From the NCBI RefSeq assembly GCF_000293885.2, contig NZ_CP010945.1:496001-560000 (forward strand): 64,000 nt of DNA, given 5' to 3'. The translations under genes and the position numbers were made by a program. Below, in pieces: positions 8,753 through 17,729 of the stretch. The stretch comes from Pseudomonas fluorescens NCIMB 11764. GTDB lineage: Bacteria > Pseudomonadota > Gammaproteobacteria > Pseudomonadales > Pseudomonadaceae. Position 1 is the first letter of the stretch. Each line of letters opens with the position of its first letter. The notes below the pieces were generated by a model. It worked only from the letters and a program-made list of their open reading frames with translations. It made no database searches and was not told the DNA's origin.

Positions 8753-11575
8753 CTAATAGTCCGGCTCTGGCTCAAAAACGGATTTTCTGACGTTTTGAGA
8801 GGACGCACTGATTGATGCGCCTCCGCTGAGCATCGCAGTCAGCGCAAAAGAGTCTGCATTATAGAACAATGCCTGGGATCGATAATGAACATTACTTCTA
8901 ACACCTTGACTGACCGCACTTAAACTACTAGCACCAAACATACTTTTTAGCTCATCAGCACTTAGTTTATTTTTTTCAAAAAGATCAGTAATATTATTTA
9001 CCACTTCATCACTACTGTTCAGCCGACCCTCGCTAGCAACTTCAGCCTCAAACTTCAACCCCCTCATAAAATCATTAGTATTTTGTTTCAAAAACGGATC
9101 ACGCCTATAATAATAAAAATCATGCGTTCCTAGTGCATGGTGTGAAACTTCATGAATCAATGTCATAGCGAACATCAGTACTCCTCCTGCATCCGCGACA
9201 GACCTCAAATCAACAAAAATACGCCGATGCTCATCCCTAGGAGATATAAACGCGCTCCGTTCATGCCCTGCTTTTCTTGCCTCAACAAATACAAACTGAT
9301 CTTTTTTCCGTCCCTCCTTGTACGAGATAAAATCCTTTCTGAGAGTTTTAAACCAAGTCAATAAAGACGATTTAAGTCGTACACCTTCTCCTGGGCCGTA
9401 CACCTCATTCAGCCTAGAATCCATTCCTGTTCCACTCTCCAACTCTTCAATAGTTTTATTCAGCGCACCATGAGCCACCTCAAACCCGCGATCAAGTAGA
9501 GCATTGGTTTGAACCGTTTGCCCGCCGCGACCACGACCGAGAATCTTATGACTTATTTCCACACCGCGCTCATGCACATCACCCGTACCGGTATAGAGCC
9601 CATCTTTATCTCCATGACTCATAGGGTTGTTATGCACCATCCGATAAAAATTCAACCCATCTATAGCCCATGCAGGATCAGGATTAATCCACCGCCCTAA
9701 CCACGACGCATAATAGCGATAACCATAATAATGAAGCCCGGTAGCATCTCGCTCCTTACCAGAATAACGCACAAACTTATATTCAACGTCTACTTGAGAA
9801 CGCCCCATCCACCAGGCACTTCCTCCATATGGGTAATATCCTTCATAGCTGATCAAATCAGCCTCTTCATCCAACTCCAGCGTACTACTACCCAACAGAT
9901 CATCGAAACTATAACGGAGTTGATCTTTGGCAATTCCAGAGGGCCGACCCTCTTTCCAATGTAATAGGCGAACAGAACAGAGTCCGGTCTGCGTTGTGAT
10001 GACATGCAACACTTCGTCATTGCTATCGGCGCCTTCCGTGCGAATTTCCAGACCGGGCAAATACCGTACCTGCGACAGTCGGGTCACACCTCCCGCCAGC
10101 GAAGTGCGAAGTTTGCGAACCCGCATGCCTGCGCTGTCGTAGACGTATCGTTCGCTGTCGTTCTCTGCCCTTGACCGCTGGACCAGGACCACTTCTTCCA
10201 ATTGGTTGCGAGCAGTCCAGCGCAACGGCTGTCCTGGCGCCAAAACCTTGAGATTGCCGTTTCGATCAAAACTCGCTTCGAAGTCGGGGACTTGCCCTTC
10301 AACGTGAGACAGCCCTCGATTGCTGCCTTTATCGATGTCCATGAAATGGGTCGGCTTATCGCTGTGACGCTGTTCGAGCCGATTGTCGCCCTCGTCATAA
10401 CACCAGCTCTGGCTGTAGTTTTGCAGCCGAGCGGGATCTACAGGTGAGATCAGATCGGGCAACCCCGGCCCATTGACGGCTGATGCCACTTCACGCCCCG
10501 TGGCGTTGATCAATCGATACAACGTGTCGTAACCATAGCGACTGATCGGATCGATACGTTGATTGGCAAACCAGGTGACGGGTTGCGATTCATCCGTCAT
10601 CTCGAGGATGTTGCCCACCGCATCATAGTCGTAGCGCAAATCCTGCAGGCGTCGCTGACCTTTGACAGTAAGCAACTGCCGCAACCTGCCATCGGCAGGA
10701 TCGTAAACCCGGGAGCTGGTGACGCCATTGCTCGCTGTTTCACGCTCGATCTGACCGAACGCGTTATAGGCAATGTTGCTGACCAGACACTGCTCGGATT
10801 TGCCCATAACAGTCAGCCAAGTGCTCTGCAACTGCCCCTGGAGGGTATAGGAATAGCGCCGGGCATGTCTGGCCGCATCGACCTGTTCCAGTATTTCGCC
10901 CGATGCATCGTAGTGCCAAGAAGTGCGGTAGGTTTTTTCCGCACCCTGCTCTAACAAAATATTCTGTTGATGCTCGTCTTCCGGCCATCCTGGATGATCA
11001 AGCTCCGCCAGAAAGCGCCGCGACTCGGAAATCGGCTCCCCTTGAAGACTGTAATCAGCCACCTCCCGTACACCCGCTGTATCGGCGTGACGAATCAATC
11101 GACCGCATTGGTTCCGGGCGATGACGTCAGGTTCGGATGCTCCGTAGTACACGCGCTCCACACAGTGCAAAGCAGCATTGGCGGACGCTTGTTCGATACT
11201 TGATGGCCTGCCCATCAAGTCGTACCCAAAGCACGTTGTATTGCCTGCGCCATCCCAGTTCTGGTGGACCTGTCCGGCTTCGTCCTGCAAGACCAATCGC
11301 CATCCCGCATCGACACTGACTGTCAACAACGACTGACCGGACAAATCCGGAACGACTGTCAGCGACGATATCGGGTTACTTCCCGAGCCCAATCGGGGGT
11401 CCCAATGAGCAACGGATCGTCCCGCCACATCAAACGTTTCACGCGTCACACGCGGCTCGGGCCGCACATCAGCGCTGGTCTTGAGGTAGTAGGCAACAGA
11501 GGCGATGGCTAACCCACGAGGGTCGACCACCGCCAACTTCGGAGTATTACGATGTAACGCATGCTTGGATTCCAT
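8753..11575 (-). CDS. TccC-like RHS toxin component with aspzincin-like metalloprotease C-terminus (rhs1)
   Basis: A 940-residue protein. I chose the ATG at 11575, preceded by GAGAG at suitable spacing; a TTG seven codons upstream is in frame. Residues 1 to about 655 are YD/RHS repeats closing with the RHS core (EGYYPYGGSAWW, YSGKERDATGLHYYGYRYY, RWINPDPAWAIDGLNFYRM), closest in pattern to the C component of insecticidal Tc toxins, which encapsulates and cleaves off its own C-terminus. The variable C-terminal domain (about 660-940) carries HEVSH at 808-812, an Asp seven residues later (GTHD, D819) and YNADSFA near 906, the arrangement of aspzincin M35-type zinc endopeptidases. The part coding this domain (8753-9598) is clearly AT-richer. 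No immunity gene and no TcA/TcB partner are nearby. Confidence 0.85.
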   Translation of the reverse strand: MESKHALHRNTPKLAVVDPRGLAIASVAYYLKTSADVRPEPRVTRETFDVAGRSVAHWDPRLGSGSNPISSLTVVPDLSGQSLLTVSVDAGWRLVLQDEAGQVHQNWDGAGNTTCFGYDLMGRPSSIEQASANAALHCVERVYYGASEPDVIARNQCGRLIRHADTAGVREVADYSLQGEPISESRRFLAELDHPGWPEDEHQQNILLEQGAEKTYRTSWHYDASGEILEQVDAARHARRYSYTLQGQLQSTWLTVMGKSEQCLVSNIAYNAFGQIERETASNGVTSSRVYDPADGRLRQLLTVKGQRRLQDLRYDYDAVGNILEMTDESQPVTWFANQRIDPISRYGYDTLYRLINATGREVASAVNGPGLPDLISPVDPARLQNYSQSWCYDEGDNRLEQRHSDKPTHFMDIDKGSNRGLSHVEGQVPDFEASFDRNGNLKVLAPGQPLRWTARNQLEEVVLVQRSRAENDSERYVYDSAGMRVRKLRTSLAGGVTRLSQVRYLPGLEIRTEGADSNDEVLHVITTQTGLCSVRLLHWKEGRPSGIAKDQLRYSFDDLLGSSTLELDEEADLISYEGYYPYGGSAWWMGRSQVDVEYKFVRYSGKERDATGLHYYGYRYYASWLGRWINPDPAWAIDGLNFYRMVHNNPMSHGDKDGLYTGTGDVHERGVEISHKILGRGRGGQTVQTNALLDRGFEVAHGALNKTIEELESGTGMDSRLNEVYGPGEGVRLKSSLLTWFKTLRKDFISYKEGRKKDQFVFVEARKAGHERSAFISPRDEHRRIFVDLRSVADAGGVLMFAMTLIHEVSHHALGTHDFYYYRRDPFLKQNTNDFMRGLKFEAEVASEGRLNSSDEVVNNITDLFEKNKLSADELKSMFGASSLSAVSQGVRSNVHYRSQALFYNADSFALTAMLSGGASISASSQNVRKSVFEPEPDY

Positions 11576-11605
11576 GCCCAGACTCTCGTTGCGCAACCAT
11601 TCGAG

Positions 11606-11840
11606 GTTAGACCAGCCTGCCGCAGTTCGCCTGATTCCTGGAACAATCCGGCGATCCGCGCAGCCAGGCGTGGGATGTCTTTGAGCTACCGTCGCGACTG
11701 GAAAAACACTTGGACAAACGGCTCGATGGCGACCTGCGCCATCCGGTTCTGGGGTGGTGCGACGTGAATTCGAAGCGGCGAACTGGTATTTCGAGGTGAA
11801 TCAGCGGCCTTCGATGGTGGAAACCCGGCCGCAGACTTAA
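11606..11840. pseudogene. GST 3'-end remnant and duplicated rhs upstream segment
   Basis: Between 11700 and 11840 on the plus strand lie decayed pieces of the GST gene. GAAAAACACTTGGACAAACG corresponds to the EKHWDEWLDG codons, an internal deletion of about 38 codons follows, then LRH, then in another frame NWYFEVNQRPSMVETRP and a stop, matching the true C-terminus AAWYFEVSQRPSMVQTQP. At 11606-11665 is a near copy of the segment upstream of rhs2 (14736-14800). The stretch holds no intact gene and marks the junction of a tandem duplication. Confidence 0.8.
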
Positions 11841-11913
11841 ACAATGCGAACAAACCAAATGCACGGCTCCGCTTGGCGGCAAGCTCCCTTGATCACTCTA
11901 ATGGCCAATGAAA

Positions 11914-14712
11914 TCAATACTCCGGTACTGGCGAACGTGCAGGGCTTTTGGTCCGATTAAGGAAACGACCGAGTGCCGAAGTGCCAATGTACAAGGCTGC
12001 GAACGCCAAAGAATCTGCATTGTAAATCAGTGCTTGGGACCGATAGTCAGGATTGCCTAAAATATCATTATTTATTTGATTGAGATTATTAGTACCAAAC
12101 ATCCCTATCAACTCACCATCGCTAATTTTTTTCTCGTGATAACCACTTAACAGATTACTTACCATTACTCTATCAGTGCCTTGCAATCCTTTACCAGCAA
12201 TCTCCACTCTGGATTTAAGATCTTTAACCAAGTCTGGAATTTTATCCGAAAAAGTCCTTTCATAATAAAAAAAATCGTGTGTATTAAGCGCTAAATGAGA
12301 AACCTCATGAATCAATATTTGTACCAAACCAACCAAGGACCTATCATCACTACCCGCCTGACCATTAATAAAAATCCTCTTTTCCGGATCCATCTTGTAC
12401 ACAAACGCCACGTCTTTTTTTGCAGAATTCAAAAAAACAAACTGATCTTTTTTACTTCCAGACCTGTAAGAAATCATTTCATCTTTAAGCGTTTCAAACC
12501 AAGCTATCAGTGTTGGTTTAAATTTCTCACCGACTCCAGGACCATAAACATCGTCGAGCCTTGAGTCCATTGCCAAACCACTTTTCAACTCTTGAATCGC
12601 TTCAATTACAACGGTCTGAGCTACACCTAAGGCACGTTCGACATGTGCATTCTCTCGAGAAGATAATTTATATCGACCACGCGCAACAATGGTGTAACCG
12701 TCGTCTTCTACGTAACGTTCAAAAGCATCGCCCTTACCTGAATAAAGCCCAAACTCATCCCGATGAGTCACTGGATTATTACGCGCCATCCTATAGAAAT
12801 TCAATCCATCGATAGCCCACGCCGGATCAGGGGTTAACCAACGTCCCAACCAAGGTGCGTAATATCGAAACCCATAATAGTAAAGCCCCGTCGCATCCAG
12901 CTCCTTGCCCGAATAACGCAAAAATTTATATTTCACTTCAACTTTAGAGCGCCCCATCCACCAGGCTGTCCCGCCGTATGGGTAGTATCCTTCGTAACTG
13001 ATCAGGTCACCTCGGCCATCCAACTCCAATGTGCTGCTACCCAAATGATCATCAAGACTGTAACGCAATTGATCATCCGGCTGGCCGTGCACCCAGTGCA
13101 GGAGGCGAACATTGCTGCGTCCTGCCTGAACATTCAGCACCTGCAAAACTTCGCCGGGACTGTCCGCGCCATCGGTGCGGATCTCCAGACCCGGCAAATA
13201 ACGCACATCCGCTATTCGGGAGACACTCGATGCCAGCGCATTGCGTACTTTGCGCACACGCATACCGGCACCGTCATAGATATAACGTTCACTGTCGCTG
13301 CGACCCTCTGGGCGGCTCACCAGAACGACTTCGCGAAGCTCATTGCGCGCCGTCCAGCGCATTAGTTGCCCCGGCGTCAGGAATTTGAGATTGCCGTTGC
13401 CATCGAAGCCCGCATCAAAATCCGGGACCTGCCCCTCAACCCGAGTCAGCCCTCGATTGCTGCCTGTGTCGATGACCATGAAGTGCGTTGGTTTATTGCT
13501 GTGGCGCTGTTCGAGCAGATTGCCGCCCGCGTCATAACACCAACTCTGACTGTAGTTTTGCAGTCGAGCGGGATCAGGAGGTTCAATCAGTTCAGGCCGC
13601 GCCGGGCCATTGATGGCTGACGCCACTTCACGCCCAGTAGCGCTGATCAATTGATATAGCGAGTCGTAACCATAGCGATTGATGGGGTCGACACGCTGAT
13701 TGGCAAACCAGCTGACAGGCTGGGATTGATCAGCCATACAGAGGATATTGCCCATGGCGTCATAGTCGTAACGAAAGTCCTGAAGGCACCGCTCACCTTT
13801 GATGGCGAGCAACTGCCGCAGTCTTCCATCGGCAGGATCGTAAACACTGGAACAGCTGACACCATTGCCCGCGGTTTCACGCTCAACCTGGCCGAACGCG
13901 TTGTAGGCGATGTCGCTGACCAACAATTGCTCTGACTTGCCCGCAACCTTCAGCCAAGTGCTCTGCAGCTGCCCCGACACGGTGTAGGCGTAACGGCGTG
14001 AATGCCCTGCCGCATCAATTTGCTCAAGCATTTCGCCCGAAGCACCATAGTGCCAATGGGTGCGGTAGGTTTTATCTTCGCCCTGTTCGAGCAAGGCGTT
14101 TTGTTGGTTCTCGGCCACAGGCCAACCCGGATGATCAAGTTCTGCCAGGAAGCGCCGCGACTCCGTAAGCGGTTCGCCTTGCAGGCTGAAATCATGCACC
14201 TCCCGCCTACCGGCTGCGTCGGCATGACGAATCAATCGACCACACTGGTTTCGATCGCTAACGTCAGGTTCGGCAGCTCCGTAATACAAGCGCTCCACAC
14301 ATTGCGAGGCGGCATTGACGGACGCTTGCTCGACAATCAACGGCCTGCCCATCAAGTCGTAGTCAAACCACGTTGTGTTACCCGCGCCATCCCAATTCTG
14401 ACGAACCTGGCCAGCTTCGTCCTGCAAGGCCAGCCGCCAACCCGCATCGACGCTGACCGTCAATACCGGTTTGCCCGAGAAAGCGGGAACGATGGTCAGC
14501 GAAGCGATCGGCGTGCTGCCCGAACCCAAGCGCGCATCCCAATTCGCCACCGATCGCCCCGCCACATCAAACGTCTCACGCGTCACACGCGGCTCGGGGC
14601 TCGCATCAGCGCTGGTCTTGCGATAGTAGGCAACAGAGGCGACGGCCAATCCACGAGGGTCGACCACTGCCAGCTTCGGTGTATTTCGATGTAAGGCGTG
14701 GCCGGGTTCCAT
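11914..14712 (-). CDS. TccC-like RHS toxin component with aspzincin-like metalloprotease C-terminus (rhs2)
   Basis: A 932-residue paralogue of rhs1, started at the ATG at 14712 for consistency. The RHS portion (residues 1 to about 655) is highly similar to rhs1 throughout, ending in YSGKELDATGLYYYGFRYY and DPAWAIDGLNFYRM. The C-terminal domain (about 657-932) is clearly more diverged from rhs1 but keeps HEVSH (802-806), NTHD (D813) and YNADSLA (near 898), so both copies appear to be armed with the same class of zinc endopeptidase. It is encoded in AT-rich DNA (11914-12741). By analogy with Tc C components it would act inside a eukaryotic target cell after injection; this is inference, because no TcA or TcB gene is present here. 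Confidence 0.85.
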   Translation of the reverse strand: MEPGHALHRNTPKLAVVDPRGLAVASVAYYRKTSADASPEPRVTRETFDVAGRSVANWDARLGSGSTPIASLTIVPAFSGKPVLTVSVDAGWRLALQDEAGQVRQNWDGAGNTTWFDYDLMGRPLIVEQASVNAASQCVERLYYGAAEPDVSDRNQCGRLIRHADAAGRREVHDFSLQGEPLTESRRFLAELDHPGWPVAENQQNALLEQGEDKTYRTHWHYGASGEMLEQIDAAGHSRRYAYTVSGQLQSTWLKVAGKSEQLLVSDIAYNAFGQVERETAGNGVSCSSVYDPADGRLRQLLAIKGERCLQDFRYDYDAMGNILCMADQSQPVSWFANQRVDPINRYGYDSLYQLISATGREVASAINGPARPELIEPPDPARLQNYSQSWCYDAGGNLLEQRHSNKPTHFMVIDTGSNRGLTRVEGQVPDFDAGFDGNGNLKFLTPGQLMRWTARNELREVVLVSRPEGRSDSERYIYDGAGMRVRKVRNALASSVSRIADVRYLPGLEIRTDGADSPGEVLQVLNVQAGRSNVRLLHWVHGQPDDQLRYSLDDHLGSSTLELDGRGDLISYEGYYPYGGTAWWMGRSKVEVKYKFLRYSGKELDATGLYYYGFRYYAPWLGRWLTPDPAWAIDGLNFYRMARNNPVTHRDEFGLYSGKGDAFERYVEDDGYTIVARGRYKLSSRENAHVERALGVAQTVVIEAIQELKSGLAMDSRLDDVYGPGVGEKFKPTLIAWFETLKDEMISYRSGSKKDQFVFLNSAKKDVAFVYKMDPEKRIFINGQAGSDDRSLVGLVQILIHEVSHLALNTHDFFYYERTFSDKIPDLVKDLKSRVEIAGKGLQGTDRVMVSNLLSGYHEKKISDGELIGMFGTNNLNQINNDILGNPDYRSQALIYNADSLAFAALYIGTSALGRFLNRTKSPARSPVPEY

Positions 14713-14732
14713 GTCCAGACTCTCGATACGCA

Positions 14733-14852
14733 ATTGTTCGAGGTTAGACCAACCTGCCGCAGTTCACCTGTTTCCTGAAACAACTCGGCAATTCGCGCAG
14801 CCAAGTCTGCACCCACCCGCTGATCCTCACGCAACCCCAACGACCGGCTCAT
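14733..14852 (-). other. Short open segment coupled to the creD stop, upstream of rhs2
   Basis: An ATG overlapping the creD stop (ATGA) opens a frame reading MSRSLGLREDQRVGADL, then AARIAELFQETGELRQVG, which is protein-like and amphipathic. Beyond that, the frame runs out of phase into the rhs2 coding region. The same segment with conservative changes (LAARIAGLFQESGELRQAG) occurs upstream of rhs1. It may be a small leader peptide gene or the remnant of a longer gene; the function is unknown. Confidence 0.35.
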
Positions 14853-16219
14853 TCCACCACCCCGATATCAAACGCCAGCGGCTTGGCGGCTTTCTGCCCG
14901 ATCCCGTACCAGTCCAGTTTCCGTGTCAGCACCATGAACACGCCGAGCAAGCCGAACAGCAGCAACGAGCCCATCAGCAGCGCGTAATCCTCGGCACTCA
15001 ACAAGCCGTAGAGCAAGCCGTACAACGCGGCCAATCCCGCCGAAAAACTCAAGCCGTGACGCACGCTGCGCAGCACGTGGCAGACATAGAAGCCGATCAA
15101 CAACACACAACCGCTGGCCGACAACAGATACGCCAGGGCAAAGCCGATGTGTTCGGACAACGACAGTAACAACAGGTAGAAAAATGCCAGTGCCACGCCC
15201 ACCAGCGCGTATTGCACCGGGTGCACGGCCAGGCTTTTCAGGACTTCGAAGAGGAAGAAACCGGCGAAGGTCAGGACGATGAACAGCAGTGCATATTTGA
15301 TCGCTCGATCGCTTTTCAAATACTGGTCCACGGGGTCGATGAAGCTCACGCCAAAGCTGCGCCCGTTGAACGCGTCACAGTCGTTGCCGGATACGCAACT
15401 GCTCAGGGCTTCTTGCAGGTTGGTGGAGAAGAACGTCGTCTGCCAGTTGGCGGTGAAGCCCTGATCGGAGACTTCGCGCTGGGCCGGCAGGTAGTTGCCG
15501 ATGAAGCTCGGATGCGGCCAGTTGGCGGCCAGCGACACCTTGCTCGTCTTGCCCACCGGGAGGATTTGCAGTTGACCGGTGCCTTGCAAACGCAGGTCGA
15601 AACCGAAGGCCAGTTCTGTGGGTTGCGTGGTGTTCAGCGCTGGCAACGTCACATGCACGCCCTCGCCCAGCCAGCCCACCTGACTGCCCGGCACGAAGTC
15701 CAGGCGCAGGTCATTGAGTTCCAGTTTCAACGCATTCTCGATGCCACGAATGTCGCTGATCCCGACCGCGAGAAACGGCAGGTCGAACTGGTAATCCGCG
15801 AAGTCTTCCTTGATGCCCAGTTGCGCCGGAACCGAGAAGTGCCCGCTGATGCGGTTGTCGGCGTGGAACAAGCGCGCCTCGTAAATGCCCCGGGAACGCA
15901 GTTCGGTCTGGACCTGTCCGTCGAGCTCGAAACGCTCCGGCAGGAAATACAAACGACCGCGTTCTTCTCCGACTTCCTGGTAACGCTCGTTGGTTTTTTC
16001 GTTGAGTTTCCAGGTGCGCACCACTTTGCGATAGGGCACCACCATCAACGGTCCGCTCAGCCGCTGGCTGTAGCTGGAGCTGCGCGCAATGTCTTCGAGC
16101 ACACCGTCGCGCAGTTGCTGACGGTCCTGGATCACGCCGTTGATCATCAGCAACGGGATCAGCAACAACAGAATCAGCAGGGCAATGGCCCCGAGTTTTA
16201 AGGTCAGATTTCGGTTCAT
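14849..16219 (-). CDS. creD: Cell envelope integrity protein CreD
   Basis: A 456-residue inner-membrane protein. An N-terminal membrane anchor (about residues 7-27, KLGAIALLILLLLIPLLMI) is followed by a periplasmic region and a C-terminal bundle of about five membrane helices starting at FAGFFLFEVLKSLAVHPVQYALVG. It is the main target of CreBC and is linked to envelope stress and beta-lactam responses in pseudomonads. It lies 82 bases downstream of creC, enough for its own promoter; direct repeats there may be CreB sites. Confidence 0.93.
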   Translation of the reverse strand: MNRNLTLKLGAIALLILLLLIPLLMINGVIQDRQQLRDGVLEDIARSSSYSQRLSGPLMVVPYRKVVRTWKLNEKTNERYQEVGEERGRLYFLPERFELDGQVQTELRSRGIYEARLFHADNRISGHFSVPAQLGIKEDFADYQFDLPFLAVGISDIRGIENALKLELNDLRLDFVPGSQVGWLGEGVHVTLPALNTTQPTELAFGFDLRLQGTGQLQILPVGKTSKVSLAANWPHPSFIGNYLPAQREVSDQGFTANWQTTFFSTNLQEALSSCVSGNDCDAFNGRSFGVSFIDPVDQYLKSDRAIKYALLFIVLTFAGFFLFEVLKSLAVHPVQYALVGVALAFFYLLLLSLSEHIGFALAYLLSASGCVLLIGFYVCHVLRSVRHGLSFSAGLAALYGLLYGLLSAEDYALLMGSLLLFGLLGVFMVLTRKLDWYGIGQKAAKPLAFDIGVVE

Positions 16220-16260
16220 GGGACTCTCCCTGTTTGGATGGGAAGAGTCTGGGATTGGTG

Positions 16261-16279
16261 TGTGGGGGTTTTGTGGGGG
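16261..16279. promoter_or_regulatory. Candidate CreB-type direct repeat upstream of creD
   Basis: TGTGGGGG occurs at 16261 and again at 16272, an 11-bp period on one helix face, about 45 bases before the creD start. Cre-tags in enterobacteria are TTCAC direct repeats with the same 11-bp period. The sequence differs here, so assignment to CreB is inference from spacing and position. Confidence 0.3.
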
Positions 16280-16301
16280 GAATGTGGAGACTTTGTGATC
16301 T

Positions 16302-17729
16302 TTAGCGGTCTGAAGGCAAATGCAGAGTCACTTCAACCCCGCCTTGGACATTGCCGACGTGCAATGCCCCACCATGCAACTTCACCACTTCTTCAACGAA
16401 GTTGAGCCCAAGTCCGGTGCTCTTGCGCCCGCTCTCCGGACGCGGCAAGGAATAGAAACGCTCACTCAATCGCGGCAACGCGTAGTCGGGAATGGCCTCG
16501 GCCTGGTTGAACAGTCTGAATTCAATCTGCTCCCCGATCTGCTTCGCGCTGAATCGCAGCACACCCTTCACCGGCGTGAAATCCAACGCATTTTCCAGCA
16601 GATTGCCCAGCGCCTGACGCAATAGAAACGGCTCGCCAGTGATCGCCAGATCTGCTGGAATCGCCTGTTCCACCCGCAACTGCTTGCCTTCGATACGCGC
16701 GGCCTGGGCATTCAGCAACTCATTGACCAGCCCGGCCAACGGCACGGCCACTCGCTCTTCCAGCCCTTGGCGCTGCTCGACCTGAGCCAGATTCAACAGC
16801 CGCTCGATCAACTGCTGCATCCGCACGCTTTCACTGTCGATGTTGCTGACGAAACGCTGTTGTTGAGCCAACGGCATCTCGCCCTGCAGCAACTCCGCTG
16901 CGCCACGAATCGCCGCCAGCGGGCTTTTCAGTTCATGGGTCAGCGTGTGCACATAACGCTCGACGTAGGCTTTGCCTTCGAGCTGCGTACGCATCTGCTC
17001 CACGGCGGTCGCCAGTTGCTCCATTTCGCCGCCGCGATAATGCGGAACCTCGACCCGGCGGCCTTCACTCACGGCTTTCGCATAAGCGGTCAAGCGCCGC
17101 AACGCTGCGCTCAGCCACCACGACAGCAGCGCGCCGAACAACAGACCGAGGCCGATCAGCCCGGCGCCATACGCGAGCAATCGACGCTCCGTGCGATCGA
17201 CGTAAGGCTGCAACGAGCTGTTGGGTTTGGCCACGGTGACCACGCCAATGATCCGGCCGTTATCGCGAATCGGCGCACCAACGTGCATCACCGAAGAGCT
17301 GGCATCGTTCGGGTCGCTGCGACTGGAGCGAGCGCCGTACTCGCCGCGCAGGGTCAGCAAAACATCGTTCCATCGCGAATAATCCTGGCCTACCGCCACG
17401 CCGCTGGAGTCCAGGACCACGATGCCCTTAGCGTCAGTGACGTAGATCCGGTGGTTGACCTGATTCTTCGGCAGCCCCCAGATACTGGCGTTTGGCTGCC
17501 GCTCGCCATAGGCCCTGAGCAGTTCCGGCCAGCGGTTCTGGTTGAGCGTGCCGGCCTTGAAGTCGTCGCGCAGGATTTCGGCCATCAGGTTGGCGGTGTC
17601 GACCAGGGTTTCTTCGGTGGACTGACGTACGCCGGGGCGGATTTCTTCCATCACCGTGCTGAGCACGAAGTAACCCGTCAGGCCGATGAACAGCACATAC
17701 ACCAGGAAGATCCGGATCCCCAATGGCAT
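16302..17729 (-). CDS. creC: Two-component sensor histidine kinase CreC
   Basis: A 475-residue membrane kinase. TM1 is at about residues 6-24, a periplasmic sensor domain at about 30-180, TM2 at about 186-206, then a HAMP linker and HisKA with the phospho-acceptor His265 in HTLTHELKSPLAAIRG. The HATPase domain carries NLLENALDF (N box) and ESGRKSTGLGLNFV (G boxes). It phosphorylates CreB. The start overlaps the creB stop (ATGA), so the pair is translationally coupled. The order creB-creC-creD is the usual one. Confidence 0.94.
   Translation of the reverse strand: MPLGIRIFLVYVLFIGLTGYFVLSTVMEEIRPGVRQSTEETLVDTANLMAEILRDDFKAGTLNQNRWPELLRAYGERQPNASIWGLPKNQVNHRIYVTDAKGIVVLDSSGVAVGQDYSRWNDVLLTLRGEYGARSSRSDPNDASSSVMHVGAPIRDNGRIIGVVTVAKPNSSLQPYVDRTERRLLAYGAGLIGLGLLFGALLSWWLSAALRRLTAYAKAVSEGRRVEVPHYRGGEMEQLATAVEQMRTQLEGKAYVERYVHTLTHELKSPLAAIRGAAELLQGEMPLAQQQRFVSNIDSESVRMQQLIERLLNLAQVEQRQGLEERVAVPLAGLVNELLNAQAARIEGKQLRVEQAIPADLAITGEPFLLRQALGNLLENALDFTPVKGVLRFSAKQIGEQIEFRLFNQAEAIPDYALPRLSERFYSLPRPESGRKSTGLGLNFVEEVVKLHGGALHVGNVQGGVEVTLHLPSDR

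Noticed and set aside
9140..9154. NleD-like (M91) assignment of the HExxH payload
   Set aside because: The GTHD/NTHD Asp after HExxH and the downstream YNADS fit aspzincins better.
8753..14712. Rhs proteins as type VI secretion effectors
   Set aside because: There is no VgrG, PAAR domain, DUF4123 chaperone or immunity gene; the N-terminus lacks a PAAR domain and resembles Tc C components.
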